Assembly (NCBI GenBank): GCA_948567375.1
Contig: OX419762.1
Coordinates: forward strand, 26,603,465 to 26,667,464
Source of the DNA: Lunularia cruciata
Lineage: Eukaryota > Streptophyta > Marchantiopsida > Lunulariales > Lunulariaceae
DNA: 64,000 nucleotides
Direction of reading: 5' to 3'
In this document: in pieces, positions 35,901-47,900 of the stretch
How positions within the stretch are numbered: the first letter of the stretch is position 1
Layout: each line of letters starts with the position of its first letter
Translations under genes and position numbers: made by a program
Notes under the pieces: model-generated
What the model was told of the DNA's origin: nothing
The model's database searches: none
Seen by the model: only the letters and a program-made list of their open reading frames with translations

Positions 35901-38900
35901 CGCCTAGTGGAAACCCCACCTTCAAGTAGGCTTTTTTGGATCTCTTAACTCTCTCCTGTTCCTGTAGCTACCCGGAAACACAGTAGGGAATTGCACTATT
36001 CTGGCCCCATTCTAACTTCTAACCTTTGCCACATGAGTCCCATCGTTCAGAACTTTGCTCTCTATTCTAAACTGAGTAATGAAGGGCTGTCCTAGGATCA
36101 CCGGGTAGGGCAAGGTATCATGTACGAACACATTAATAGGCTCTACCACATTCCCTATCTTGATTCTTACATCCGGACAAGCTCCCCACAATGCATTTTT
36201 GGTTCTATTCACGGAGTTTACCTTCCAATCGATGTCACGGTCCACCTTCCATCGCCCTTCATCGTAGACCGCCTTTGACACAAGATTGACCTCAGATCCT
36301 GAATCAATCAGTGCTCTCACCAGTGCTTTCACTCCTTGCATCTCAATCTTGCACTCGCTGCAACTTCTTGCCCAAAAATAGTCTTGCACCTCCTCTGACA
36401 AGGGCACAAAAGACTTCTCATCCTCAAGAGCAGCATCATAGACACGTGCTTCTCGGGTCTCATCCTCTGGTTTTTCCTGTTCAAGCTCAAGCCCGAAAGT
36501 TCTCACCTCTCCTTCAGCCTCACTCCCGTCCTCGTACAGCAAGGATGTGTGCGGTCCTTCCTTGTAGAATCGTTTCTTCTTTGCCTTGACAAGGATAAGG
36601 TCCTGCACATCCTTCCTCAAGCTACCAAAGAACTCTTTGTTTGTGAAACTCCTCACCTCTTGCTTCCAGAACTTTTTAGCAATCTCTTGCGGATCCAGTT
36701 CCATTTCTATGTCCCGGCTCAACAGCCAACCCGGCCCCTTCCTAGGAGATCTCTCTCCCGGCTTTTGGTTTGCTGCCCCTTCTGTGTCCATTCGTGACTC
36801 TTCTCCAACGCCTAAATTCTGATCCCTGCTCTTTTGTGCATCGCTGAACTGCACCTCTTTCCTTCTAACCTGCCTCCTCTCCGGTTCCACTCGCTGTTGC
36901 TTTTCCCTTGGCTGCCCTTCACTATCTGCCCGTTGATCAGATTTTCGTTTCTCTTCCACTATAGCATCCCAAGTGGCACCAACTTCCGCAGTGATGGCAG
37001 TCATTACCACCGGCACATCCCACCCTGATTTCCTCCGGACCTGCTCTGCTAGTCTCTTCTTCTCAACTTCTCCTAGGTCTGCATAGTGCTTCACTTCACT
37101 CATTGCACTATACACACTAGGCTCAAATGCAGCGACTGCCATACTTACTTCACGCTTGCCCATGTGTCTTTCCAGCAGAGCCTTCATCCCTCCCCTGTTA
37201 CCGTTCAGCGGTATTGGCTCCCCAGTATCATAGAAGGCTATCTTCTTCATCTCGGGTTCTCCAACAAACTTCACCCACTGTTTGTGTACTGCTTCTGATA
37301 GCTCTTGGCAGTCCCTTTTGGCATGACTCTTACTGTCACACCACATGCACCCATAGGGTTGCCTCCTCTCTCCATCCATCCTTGCAGTGCTACTCCCACT
37401 CTGCAACTGGTCGACCTTGGTGGTCAGAATCTTCAACCCCTCCATCAGTCGAGAGATCTCATCCCCTGCTCCTTCTTTCGGCATCTCACTCACTCATTGT
37501 CCCTCCTTCCCTCTCCCGGACCCAACCACGTTACTCTGAATAGGCGCTTTGGCTATTGCTTCTTCATCCAGCTCTCTTTGCCTCCGCCTGCGGCTTACCC
37601 AAACAACCGCCTCCCCAATCTTTTCCCACTCTACCGCTCCCAGCCGATCAGGTTGGAGCAAATCAAGTGCATACTCCAACTCATCCTGCAATCGACTATC
37701 TGCAGCTCGCAAAAAGTAGTTAGACCTCTGTAGTCTAATGGCCTCAGCTTCACAAGCTAACAGATGCTCCAGTCTCTTGTTAAACTCTCTTAGGAGATCT
37801 TGAGGGCCCAAGTTTTTACTCATATCGTTCACCCAATCCAAGAACATGGCCTGGGTCACCCAATCTGCATCCTGCAGCAAGAATTCCTCTTTCATCATCT
37901 GGGAGAACTCCTCTCATGTCTCCACCCCTCGCACCAAGCCCTCAACCACCCTCCTGATTTTGAGCTCAGCCAACGTAGGAAATCTAGCAATGGCAATGTT
38001 CTCATCCAGATCATGAAGCTTGACCTCTCTCTGGTAGACCTTCAGGTACTTGGTCACGTCCTTACTATCAAATTCCCTTGCTGATCTACCACAGCGTGTA
38101 GACACTTCGTGACTTGTGAAGACTACGCTCTCACCTTGTCTCTTTCTTCGTCTTGATCCTTCATGGCTCTCATGGTTGCCATGACAATCAGTGAGATCTC
38201 TTGTTCCCTTGTCATAGCCAAAGATGAAGCCTCTGGGCCCATCTCTACCTCAGCACAGCTCACTACTGTCCACTTAGATCTGTCCGATCTGTCCTTGTTC
38301 CCTTCCCCAACTCCAACTAGTCGTAACCTCTAAGCACAAGCCTCGAGAATCCCTAGCATGGTCGCCACTTATGTCGTGGGGAACGTTCGGTCTTGAGAGT
38401 GCGCCGAGCACATGGCTGCTTGTGCTTAGTTTTCCTTACTATCTTTCTTTTGGATTTTCCCGCACACTAACATTCCTTACCTACTCCTGGATTGTCGGGG
38501 ATTTGTCTCTATATGTACTTGTTGTTTCAGTTTCCATGAGGTTGGCTTCCCCTGAAGGTTTTGTTTTATCCTTGACTTTTGCAAAACCAAACTTGTCATG
38601 CGAGTTTGGTGTTATGGTTTCTACCTCTGCCTGGTCTCATATCCTATTTTCTTGTCAGGTTCAAGCTATGGTTCGGGATCTGGCAGTTCATAGACCTAGG
38701 TTAGGTGGCCCTTTGATAAAATAAAATAAACAAAAACTGAGTGATCTAACTGAACATAAACCCAGGCACTCAGATCATTTAATTATGCTTTTCACCTGGA
38801 CCAGACTAAGAGCTCATAGAATGGAGTTTTCCTCAACTCTAGTCACAATTCATAACACAAATCCGCTTCCAAGACTCATCATTCACAAGAATTCCAACAA

Positions 38901-41900
38901 CAAAGTTCACAAGGTTGGATAAGTCAAATAGTTCTAGTCAAGGCAATGCCTGCCCCTAAGGTTGCAACTGCTCATCAACTCAGCCGGCACTTCACACACA
39001 CTCTGTCTGACAACAGACAAGGCAACTCACCCTCCGAACCTCTTCATTCTCCTATGCCTTGTTTTGTAGATCAGACTCACGCCATTCAGACAAGCCAACC
39101 AACTTCAAATATTTTCTTGCCCTTGCTTCAGATGAACTGATCCACTTTGAAATTCTCCTCATCTTCTTCTTGACATCGGGAGATATCCTTTGGCAACTTC
39201 TGCAGCAATCCCCTTTAGACCTGCAAAATTTTCTCTTCTGTCCAAGCACTTCCTCTCTTGCACATTGTTCAATCATTTGAGAGAAAACACTTTTTCTCCC
39301 TCAGATTTTGAAACAGCATCTCCTGCTCCAAGCACAGCCCTGCAAGACTCCCCTCACATTTCAAAAATTCCTCTCTTGGTCCAAGCACAGCCCTGCACTC
39401 TCACATTAAAAAAATTCCTCTCCTGGTCCAAGCACAGCCCTGCCCTCTCACATTTCGAAAATTCCTCTCCTGGTCCAAGCACAGCCCTGCACTCTCACAT
39501 TTCGAAAATTCCTCTCTTGGTCCAAGCACAGCCCTGCCCTCTCACATTTTGAAAAATTGCTCTCCTGGTCCAAGCACAGCCCTGCACTCTCACATTTCAA
39601 AAATTCCTCTCCTGGTCCAAGCATAGCCCTGCCCTCTCACATTTCAAAAAATTGCTCTCTTGGTCCAAGCACAGCCTGCACTCTCACATTTCAAAAATTC
39701 CTCTATTGGTCCAAGCACAGCCCTGCACTCTCACAGTTCAAAAATTCCTCTCCTGGTCCAAGCACAGCCCTGCACTCTCACATTTTGAAAAATTGCTCTC
39801 TTGGTCCAAGCACAGCCCTGCACTCTCACATTTTGAAATTCCTCTCTTGGTCCAAGCACAGCCCTGCACTCTCACATTTCAAAAATTCCTCTCCTGGTCC
39901 AAGCACAGCCCTGCACTCTCATAGTTCAAAAATTCCTCTCCTGGTCCAAGCACAGCCTTGCCCTCTCACATTTCGAATAATTGCTATCCTGGTCCAAGCA
40001 CAGCCCTGCACTCTCACATTTTGAAATTCCTCTCCTGGTCCAAGCACAGCCCTGCACTCTCACATTTCAAAAATTCCTCTCTTGGTCCAAGCACAGCCCT
40101 GCCCTTCGATAACTCTCCCTTTCTCCCAGCAGGCATTTCTCTCCTAAAATCTGCTTGCAAGCACTTTCAACAATTCTCCCGCTCTCCTGGCCAAACCCTA
40201 GCCCTTCGATAATTCTCCCTTTCTCCCAGCAGGCCTTTCTCATTCCTTTTCCTTCCTGTCCAAGCCTTAACCCTTCGAGAATTCTCCTCCTCCTTTTCTG
40301 CTTGTTCCGGCCCTCTTCTTTGAAAAAACTCCTTTCTAGTCCTCCCTCTCAAAGCCCTTTCTTTCCTGTCCTTTACCTCAAAGCCCAAAAGCCTCAAGTG
40401 TACACGTGGGCTATTTTCCCAACGACACTGGTCCACAAAGACCACAATGGAGTCAAACCCTGAGGTGGTCTTGGGTAATTCACAGACGAGATCCATACTC
40501 ACTTGTTCCCAATGTTGTGTAGGAGTGGGGAGAGGTTGAAGGAGCCATGCAGGAGCTTGATTAGAAGCTTTGTTCTGTTGGCAAAGTAGGCAGCTACGCA
40601 CATAGTCCATCACGTTGTTGCTCATCTTGGGCCAATAGTAATGGTGCTTGACTGCATCCAAGGTCTTGTCCACTCCGACATGAGCTGCAATGGCCGAATC
40701 ATGGCATTCCGCTAGGATAGTGGTGCATAATTCTGGGACATTTGGGATCCATAATCTACCATCCCAAAAGGTGAGTCCTTGGGTACTGGTGACACCTTTG
40801 GATGATTGTGCTTCTACAATTTGTGGGTCAGTTTTTGTAGCCGCTAGAATTCAAGGTTAATCTTAACCTCTGCCACCAAGTTGTTGGCCATTGGCATGCG
40901 GGTGAATGCATCTGCAAGTTGCTTCTTACCTTCCACATAGGTGATTGTCATGTTGAAGCGTTGTCGCCACTCTGCCCACCAAATTTGGCGACAAGATAGA
41001 TCCTTCTTCGTCTTGAGGTAGACTAGAGGTTTGTGGTCTATCTCCACTACAAATGCCTTTTCGCCCAAGTAGTGCTTCCAATGCTTGGTTGCTAGAACGA
41101 TTGCCAACTCTTCTTGTTCTGTGGTGTGGTAGTTGCGCTCTATTGGTAACAACTTTCGAGAGAAATATGCGATTGGATGCCATCCGTCATGCCACTCTTG
41201 TTGCAGGACTGCTCCTATTGCTACGCCTAATGCATCTATAGCCAACTTGATTGGATGTTTTGGGTCATACCACTTCAAGATTGGTGCATGTAGCAAGGCG
41301 GCCTTCAATTCTTGAAAGGCCAACTCTTGTGCAATTCCCCATGTCCACTTCTTCCCTTTGCCAAGTAGTGCCGTTAAAGGTTGTGCAACCTTGGAGAAGT
41401 CCTTGACAAATCTACAATAGAATCCCGTCAACCCCAAGAAGCTCTTAAGTTGAGTCTGATCTTTTGGGGCACTCCATTTTTGAATGACCTCTATTTTATT
41501 TGTCAATACTTGAATGCCCTCTGCACTTACTCTATGCCCCAAGTAGTCTACCTTAGACTTGCCAAACTCACACTTTGAGATTTTGGCGTACAACTAATTC
41601 TGTCTTAGAATCTGGAGGACCTCTCGTAGATGTTGTTTGTATTCTGTCATTGTGCTACTGTATACTAAGATATCATCCAAGAAGAAAATAATAGTCTTAT
41701 CCAAGTATGGACAAAATATGTCATTCATTAGACTCATGAAAGTGGCAAGTACATTGGTGAGGCCAAAAGGCATCACAAGATACTCAAAGTGGCCATACTT
41801 GGTTTGAAAGGCAATTTTGTGCACATCCTCCTCTGCAATTTGGATTTGATTGTAACCGCTTTGCAAGTCCAGTTTGGTGAAGTATCTTGCTCCATGGAGT

Positions 41901-44900
41901 TGATCAAACAGGTCATCCATGCGAGGTAAGGGGTATTTTTTCTTCACTGTTTGTTGATTGAGACCCCGATAGTCAATGCACATGCGCATTGTACCATCCT
42001 TCTTCTTCACAAACAAGACAAGGGCTCCATATGGTGATACGCTAGGTTGGATGAACCCTTTTTGCAACATCTCCTCAATTTGAGTCTTACACTCCTCCAA
42101 CTCATGAAGTGATAGGCGATATGGGGCCTTACAAGGAGGCGTCTTCCTCGGAAGTGTCTCAATTTTGTGATCTACTCACCTTTTTGGTGGTAATCTTGAG
42201 GGTAGATCATCGGGAAAGACATCTTGAAACTCATCCACCACATCCTTCAATTTCTCAGGAATTTGTCCATTGAGTTGTGCACTGTGGACTTCTCTTATTA
42301 GACCCATAAAACGTCTATCGGTCTTACAGATAGTTGCCATCCCTACAACATATAGAGGCAGCTTTTGCCTGTGTGATTTTTCTTTAACCCCAATGATTGA
42401 CCATTTGTGGGTTCTCACTACTTTCTTCCTCCAATCCACCATAGGGTTGTATTGCTCCATCCATGGCATGCCTAAAATTGCATCATAACGAGCTAACTGT
42501 ATCACTCGCGACTCAATTGCTTCCTGATATTCTCCTACAGAGAGGGTTACTCGTCTAGGTAATGATTCAATTCTCTTTGTTTGCCCATTTGGTAACTCTA
42601 CTTCTTCACTTCCATCTCTCTCTAGGTCCATTCCCAATCTTATTGCAACAGAGCAAGACAAGAAATTCTCTATTGCTCCCGTATCTATTAATACTCTCAC
42701 TTGATTACCTTCTAGGATTCCATTCACGACAATCAATTGTGAGGTTGCCTTTTGTGATTGTTGCGCATTATTCTTCTTCCTTCCTTTGCTTCTTTGCTTC
42801 TTTATTGAGCCTATAAGGCTGCGAGGTACATTTATTGGCGATCTTTGTTTTCCGAAGTGATTTCCACCTCCTCCTTGTCAATGTGCCTCTCCATGTTGTT
42901 CAAAGATCGCCTGAATGAAGGCTGAGGGCCTCTAGGGAAACGAGTGCAATAGTTGGTAGATATGTGCCCAATACGGCCACAATTGTAACAATGGCGTTGT
43001 TCTGCTCAAGTCCCTTCTCCTCGTGGGACTCCATCTCTTTGTTCTTTTGCCCGCCCCCGCTCCCCTTGAAGCAGTCGTGCTCCTTGATCCTAGAATTGAA
43101 GGTTGCCCAATTCCATCGGTACTGGTCCACCCATGTGTGGCATTTCTGCCCGATAATGTTGAGGTGGAGCTACTCCTTCACCCCCACCTAATGCTCCTGC
43201 TATTCTCTACGCACAAGCAATGGCTTCAAATACCGTGCAAGGATTTTGCACCATGACTTCTAAGCAAATCCACTCTTTCAACCCTCGTTTGAAATTGTCA
43301 AGAGCCTCTGCTAGACTCATGTCGATAATTGCGACTTGTAGATCCAAAAAAGCCTCCATATACTCTTGAACACTATTCTTCTGTCTCAATCCCCATAGTC
43401 GGGTTCGAGCCATCTGCACAGAATCCACCGATTGGAAATTCTTCAATAGTCCTTCTTGCATTGCTGTCTATGTGACCTCCCTTCTCTCTGCCAGCATGGA
43501 TTGCTCCCAAGCATCATACCATATGAGGGCTTTATCGGTCAAGTACTTACATGCAAACACACCTACAGCATGCTCTGTGATCTCTGTTGAGAACAATCGG
43601 AAATATAGATTCATTCTCAAGATCCAATTTTCCACTACTCTCATTGAACGCTGCTCCTTGTAAGGTTCGATGTTGCAGGTCTTCTTCATCCAGAGTAGCA
43701 ATGTGGCTTCATTGTTGATAGGGTTCGTAGGCACGGATGCCTCTCCAAGTACTTTAGTTGTAGGTACTGGGTTTTGAGACGGCTCTTCTTCTTGCATGGC
43801 TTGATCATTCCTAAGGATCTGCACTTGACTTTGTAATGTCTCCATGGTCATCTTAATCTCTCAAAATTCATTCAACATCCCTTGCATTCCTTGCACCAAC
43901 TCTTGCAATTGCGGATCCATGGTTCTTGCAACACTCAATTGCTAATGTCTACTTCAATACAGAGTCAATATAATCACTCTGGAAGGCGCACAAACTATTG
44001 GAACTACCATTGGGACCTCAGAAGCTATCACTCGTTGATAATACTCCTCACCAAAATTCCTAACCACAAAATCTCTAAACATCAATTTTGGCCTCACTAC
44101 ATAACGGATTTCTACTTGAGTGTTGAAAGGGAGAGGATTTGGGACATTCATATCCATTTTATCATAATAGAATGTAGATTGTCAAATCCCACTCTCTGTT
44201 ATATATCACCACAGGTAGAATCATAGGGTTTGGTGAGTTCATCACTCTGTCCATGAATTCTGCACCAAAGTGATAAACTAACGATACCCTCATCTGCTCA
44301 AGTTGGATATACATAACCTTGATGGGGAATGGGTTTGAGAATGGAAAGCTAGGTGCAGGAAATTGGCCTCTCGGTGCATCTATCCCATCCGCTCTCTAAA
44401 GTCCTTCCTAAGTCTAGCAACTACTCTATGTTCTCCACCTCAAATTACTCAGTTTCAGTAGTTTGTGCTATTCCAAGAGTGGTGATCCACTCTCTTGGAC
44501 TAAAACACTCGCTCTGATACCATTGTAATACTCCAAGGACAAGAGAAGAGAGAAAACATAGATTGCACACTCAAACAATCGATGCCCCAAGGGAGCACCT
44601 TCTCTTTATTATATAGACACAGAGGATCTCCGCCAAGGAAGCTCCACCATAGGATTAGGGACACAGATAGGTGACATGTCAGCAAGCTCCACCCTTGGAT
44701 TACTTACTTGGATGGGTGACAAGTCTGGTCTAGGTCCTATCTGGTTGGTCAAACAAGCTTTGACCGGAGGAAATCTTTTAGGGAATCTTCCTGTAGGAAT
44801 CTCAGAATCACGTAAGGTACCATTGGAAAGCTCTCGACGAGACAAAGAAGGGGGAGGGAAGGTTAGCCTTTCTTCCATTTGGAGGGGGGGGGGTCTGCAC

Positions 44901-47900
44901 ATGTTTGAGGCCTAATTCATCCGTTTAGGCCTCCGAAATTGCCTTCAAAGATTTCAAGCATATTTCGGTTCCTACTCTATTAGTAGAAGTCCCCTTTTGG
45001 TGATACCTCTTTCTAATCTGTTTAGTCCATCATGTTTAACATCCTTCCAGATGTTACCAAACCAATTCTCACCTTTAAATCATATGTCTAGCTATTGGTT
45101 CTAAGGTTCTCAAGTCTATTTCGGTTTTTGCCTTATTAGTAGAAGTACTCTTTTGGTGATACTTCTATCTGATCTATTTTGACCATCATGTATAACATCA
45201 TTCTAGATGTTACCAAACCAAATTTCACATCTAGATCATATGGCTAGCTCTTGGTATTACACATTCACCCTTTTAAATTATTCTATGTGATGCTTGTCAA
45301 CCTTTGGTCTACCATAGCCAAGAGCTCAAAGGCTTAACATAAAAAAGTGAGCTCTCTAGAGTTATACTTCAAAGTTATATTTCCTTGCTCAACCTAGATC
45401 TCTAACTCTAACAATGCCATTGATGATACATATGATAGTGCAATTGGTGCAAGTGATGGTGGGTCATAAGGTGTAATCATTAGCCATAACATGAAATCTG
45501 GCCTTTGCTAAATAACCTCTAAGCAATTATTAATAATAACATTGACCACCACGACTATCACTCTAATATCCAAAAAAACTAGCTTTGGCATTATAAATAT
45601 CAAGAAAATTATCATATATATATATATATATATATACATTGCTACACAACATACACTATAGGTATACAATTCATACAAAAATTATATATAAACTCTAAAG
45701 TATCATAATTATTTCCCCTAGTTGGCAATCAATTCCCTCTACCTCCAAATAGCCACCTACTCCAAGTATGTGATATGCCCTATGGTGGACAAAGATCAAG
45801 AAGCTAGGTGTATTAAGGCCTATTTTTAGTCACAACAATTTATATTACGTAAAGATTGAATTAGTTATAAATCAAGTACATAGAAGACATAGCCATTGTC
45901 CTTGAAGAATTGTAATACCAAGAGCTAGCCATATGATCTAGATGTGAAATTTGGTTTGGTAACATCTAGAATGATATTATATATGATGGTCAAAATAGAT
46001 GAGACAAAAGTATCACCAAAAAAATACTTTTAATAATAGAGCAGAAACCAAAATAGACTTGAGAACCTTAGAACCAATAGCTATACATATGCTTTAAAGG
46101 TGAGAATTGGTTTGGTAACATCTTGAAGAATGTTATACATGATGGACTAAACAAATCAGAAAGAGGTATCACCAAAAGGGGACTTCTACTAATAGAGTAG
46201 GAACCAAAATATGCCTAAAATCTTTGAAGGCAATTTTGGAAGCCTAAACGGATGAATTAGACCTCAAAAATGTGTCAATTGCCCCTCCCCCCAAAAATAG
46301 AGGAAAGGTTGGCCTTTCCTTCCCCATGGTTTTTCTTGTCAAGAGCTTTCCAATGGTACCTTACCCACGTGATTATGAGATTCCTATAAAAAGATTCTTT
46401 AAAAGATTCTAGTCAAAGCTTGTTTGACCAACCAAATAGGACCTAGACCGACATGTCACCCATCCAAGTAAGTAATCCAAAGGTGGAGCTTGCTGACATG
46501 TCATCTATCTGTGTGCCTAATTCTATGGTGGAACTTCTTTGGAGTAGATCCTCTTTGTCTATATAATAAAGAGAAGGTGTTCCTTTAGGGCATCAAATAT
46601 TTGAGTGTATAATCTGTGTTTTCTCTCTTCTCTTGTCCACAGAGTATTACAATGGTATCAGAGCAAGTGTTTTAGTCCAAGAGAGTGGATCACCCCTCTT
46701 GGAAGAGCACGAACTACTGAAACTTAGTAATTTGAGATGGAGAACATAAAGTAATTGCTATATTTAGGAAGGACTTTAGAGAGCGGATGGGATGGATGCA
46801 CCAGGAGGACAATTTCCTACACCTAGCTTTCCATTCTCAAATCCATTCCATATCAAGGTTATGACATCCAATGTGAGCAAATGAGGGTATTGCTAGTTTA
46901 TCACTTTGGTGCAAAATTCATGGACAGGGTGATGAACTCACCAAACCCGGTGATTCTACCTGTGGTGATATATGACAGAGAGTGGGATTTGAAAATCTAC
47001 ATTCTATTATGATGATATGGATGTGAATGTCCCAAATCCTCTCCCTTTCAACACTCAAATAAAAATCCGTTATGTAATGAGACCGAAAGTGATATTTAGA
47101 GATTTTGTGGTTAGGAATTTTGGTGAGGAGTATTATCAACAAGTGATAGCTTCTAAGGTCCCAATGGTAGTTCCGATAGTTTGTGCGCTTTCCAGAGTGA
47201 TCATATTGACTATGTTTTGAAGTAGACATTAGCCATTGAGTGTTGCAAGAACCATGGATCCACAATTGCAAGAGGTGGTGCAAGGAATGCAAGGGATGTT
47301 GAATGAATTTCAAGAGATTAAGATGACCATGGAGACATTACAAAGTCAAGTGCAAATCCTCAAGAATGATCAAGCCATGCAGGAAGAAGAGCCATCTCAA
47401 AACCCAATATTTGCGACTAAAGTACTTGGAGAGACACCGTTGCGTACAAACCCTATCAACAATGAAGTCACATTGCTACTCCGGATGAAGAAGACTTGCA
47501 ACATTGAGCCTTACAAGGAGCAGCGTATGATGGGAGTAGTGGAAAATTGGATCTCGAGAATGAATCGATATTTCTGATTGTTCTCAACAGAGATCGCGGA
47601 GCATGCTGTAGGCGTGTTTGCATGTGGTTACTTTGACCAATAAAGCCCTCACATGGTATGATGCTTAGGAACGATCATGTTGGCAAAGAGAAGGGAGGTC
47701 ACATGGACAACAATGCAAGAAGGATTGCTGAAAATTTCCAATTGGTGGATTTTGTGCCAATGGCTCAAACCCAACTATGGAGATTGAGATAGAAGAACAA
47801 CGTACAAGAGTATGTGGAGGCATTTTTGGATCTACAAGTCGCAATAACCGACATGAGTCCAACATAGGCTCTTGATAATTTCAAACAAGAGTTGAAGGGG

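Larger units (their letters stand above)
30291..40427 (-). mobile_element. Gypsy-2: Ty3/Gypsy element of a different lineage, nested in Gypsy-1
   Basis: A 10.1-kb element with 2.1-kb LTRs (30291-32438 and 38372-40427) inserted in the Gypsy-1 integrase. Flanks CCGG and CTGG fit a 4-base target duplication with one difference. Parts on the minus strand: gag about 38.1-37.5 kb, zinc knuckle and protease about 37.4-36.0 kb ([32 protein letters not shown]), RT about 35.2-34.8 kb, RNase H about 34.7-33.9 kb ([13 protein letters not shown]), integrase about 33.9-32.6 kb (ending RRWHGPFVV). The gag type and protein style recall Gypsy elements I associate with fungi and some non-seed plants rather than chromoviruses. 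The longest open stretch is 493 codons; I estimate about seven to nine breaks. Being inside Gypsy-1, it is the younger of the two. Confidence 0.92.
28527..45261 (-). mobile_element. Gypsy-1: chromodomain Ty3/Gypsy retrotransposon, split by Gypsy-2
   Basis: A complete-length but broken element on the minus strand, bounded by LTRs at 28527-29265 and 44524-45261 and by an exact 5-base target duplication, CATTC, at 28522-28526 and 45262-45266. Parts in order: primer-binding site 44511-44522, gag region about 43.85-42.9 kb, protease about 42.7-42.2 kb, RT about 42.1-41.6 kb, RNase H about 41.6-40.85 kb, integrase start about 40.7-40.43 kb, integrase rest about 30.29-29.8 kb, chromodomain about 29.5-29.3 kb, polypurine tract 29266-29280. 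Without the 10.1-kb Gypsy-2 insertion it would be 6.6 kb. Apart from that insertion I estimate about six to eight breaks. Hand comparison of parts of the LTR pair suggests about 4-5% difference, so it is fairly young. Confidence 0.92.

Noticed and set aside
36012-37493. 493-codon open frame as a possible host gene
   Set aside because: It contains a retroviral-type zinc knuckle and aspartic protease segment, sits between two matching LTRs and is in line with RT and integrase regions.
44500-44915. Short open frames in the Gypsy-1 LTR at 44.5-44.9 kb (and 28.4-28.7 kb)
   Set aside because: They recur in both LTR copies at the same place, lack coding features and span the LTR promoter box.
45616-45636. 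(TA)n run as a possible replication or regulatory element
   Set aside because: A common microsatellite in AT-rich spacer DNA with nothing else to support a function.
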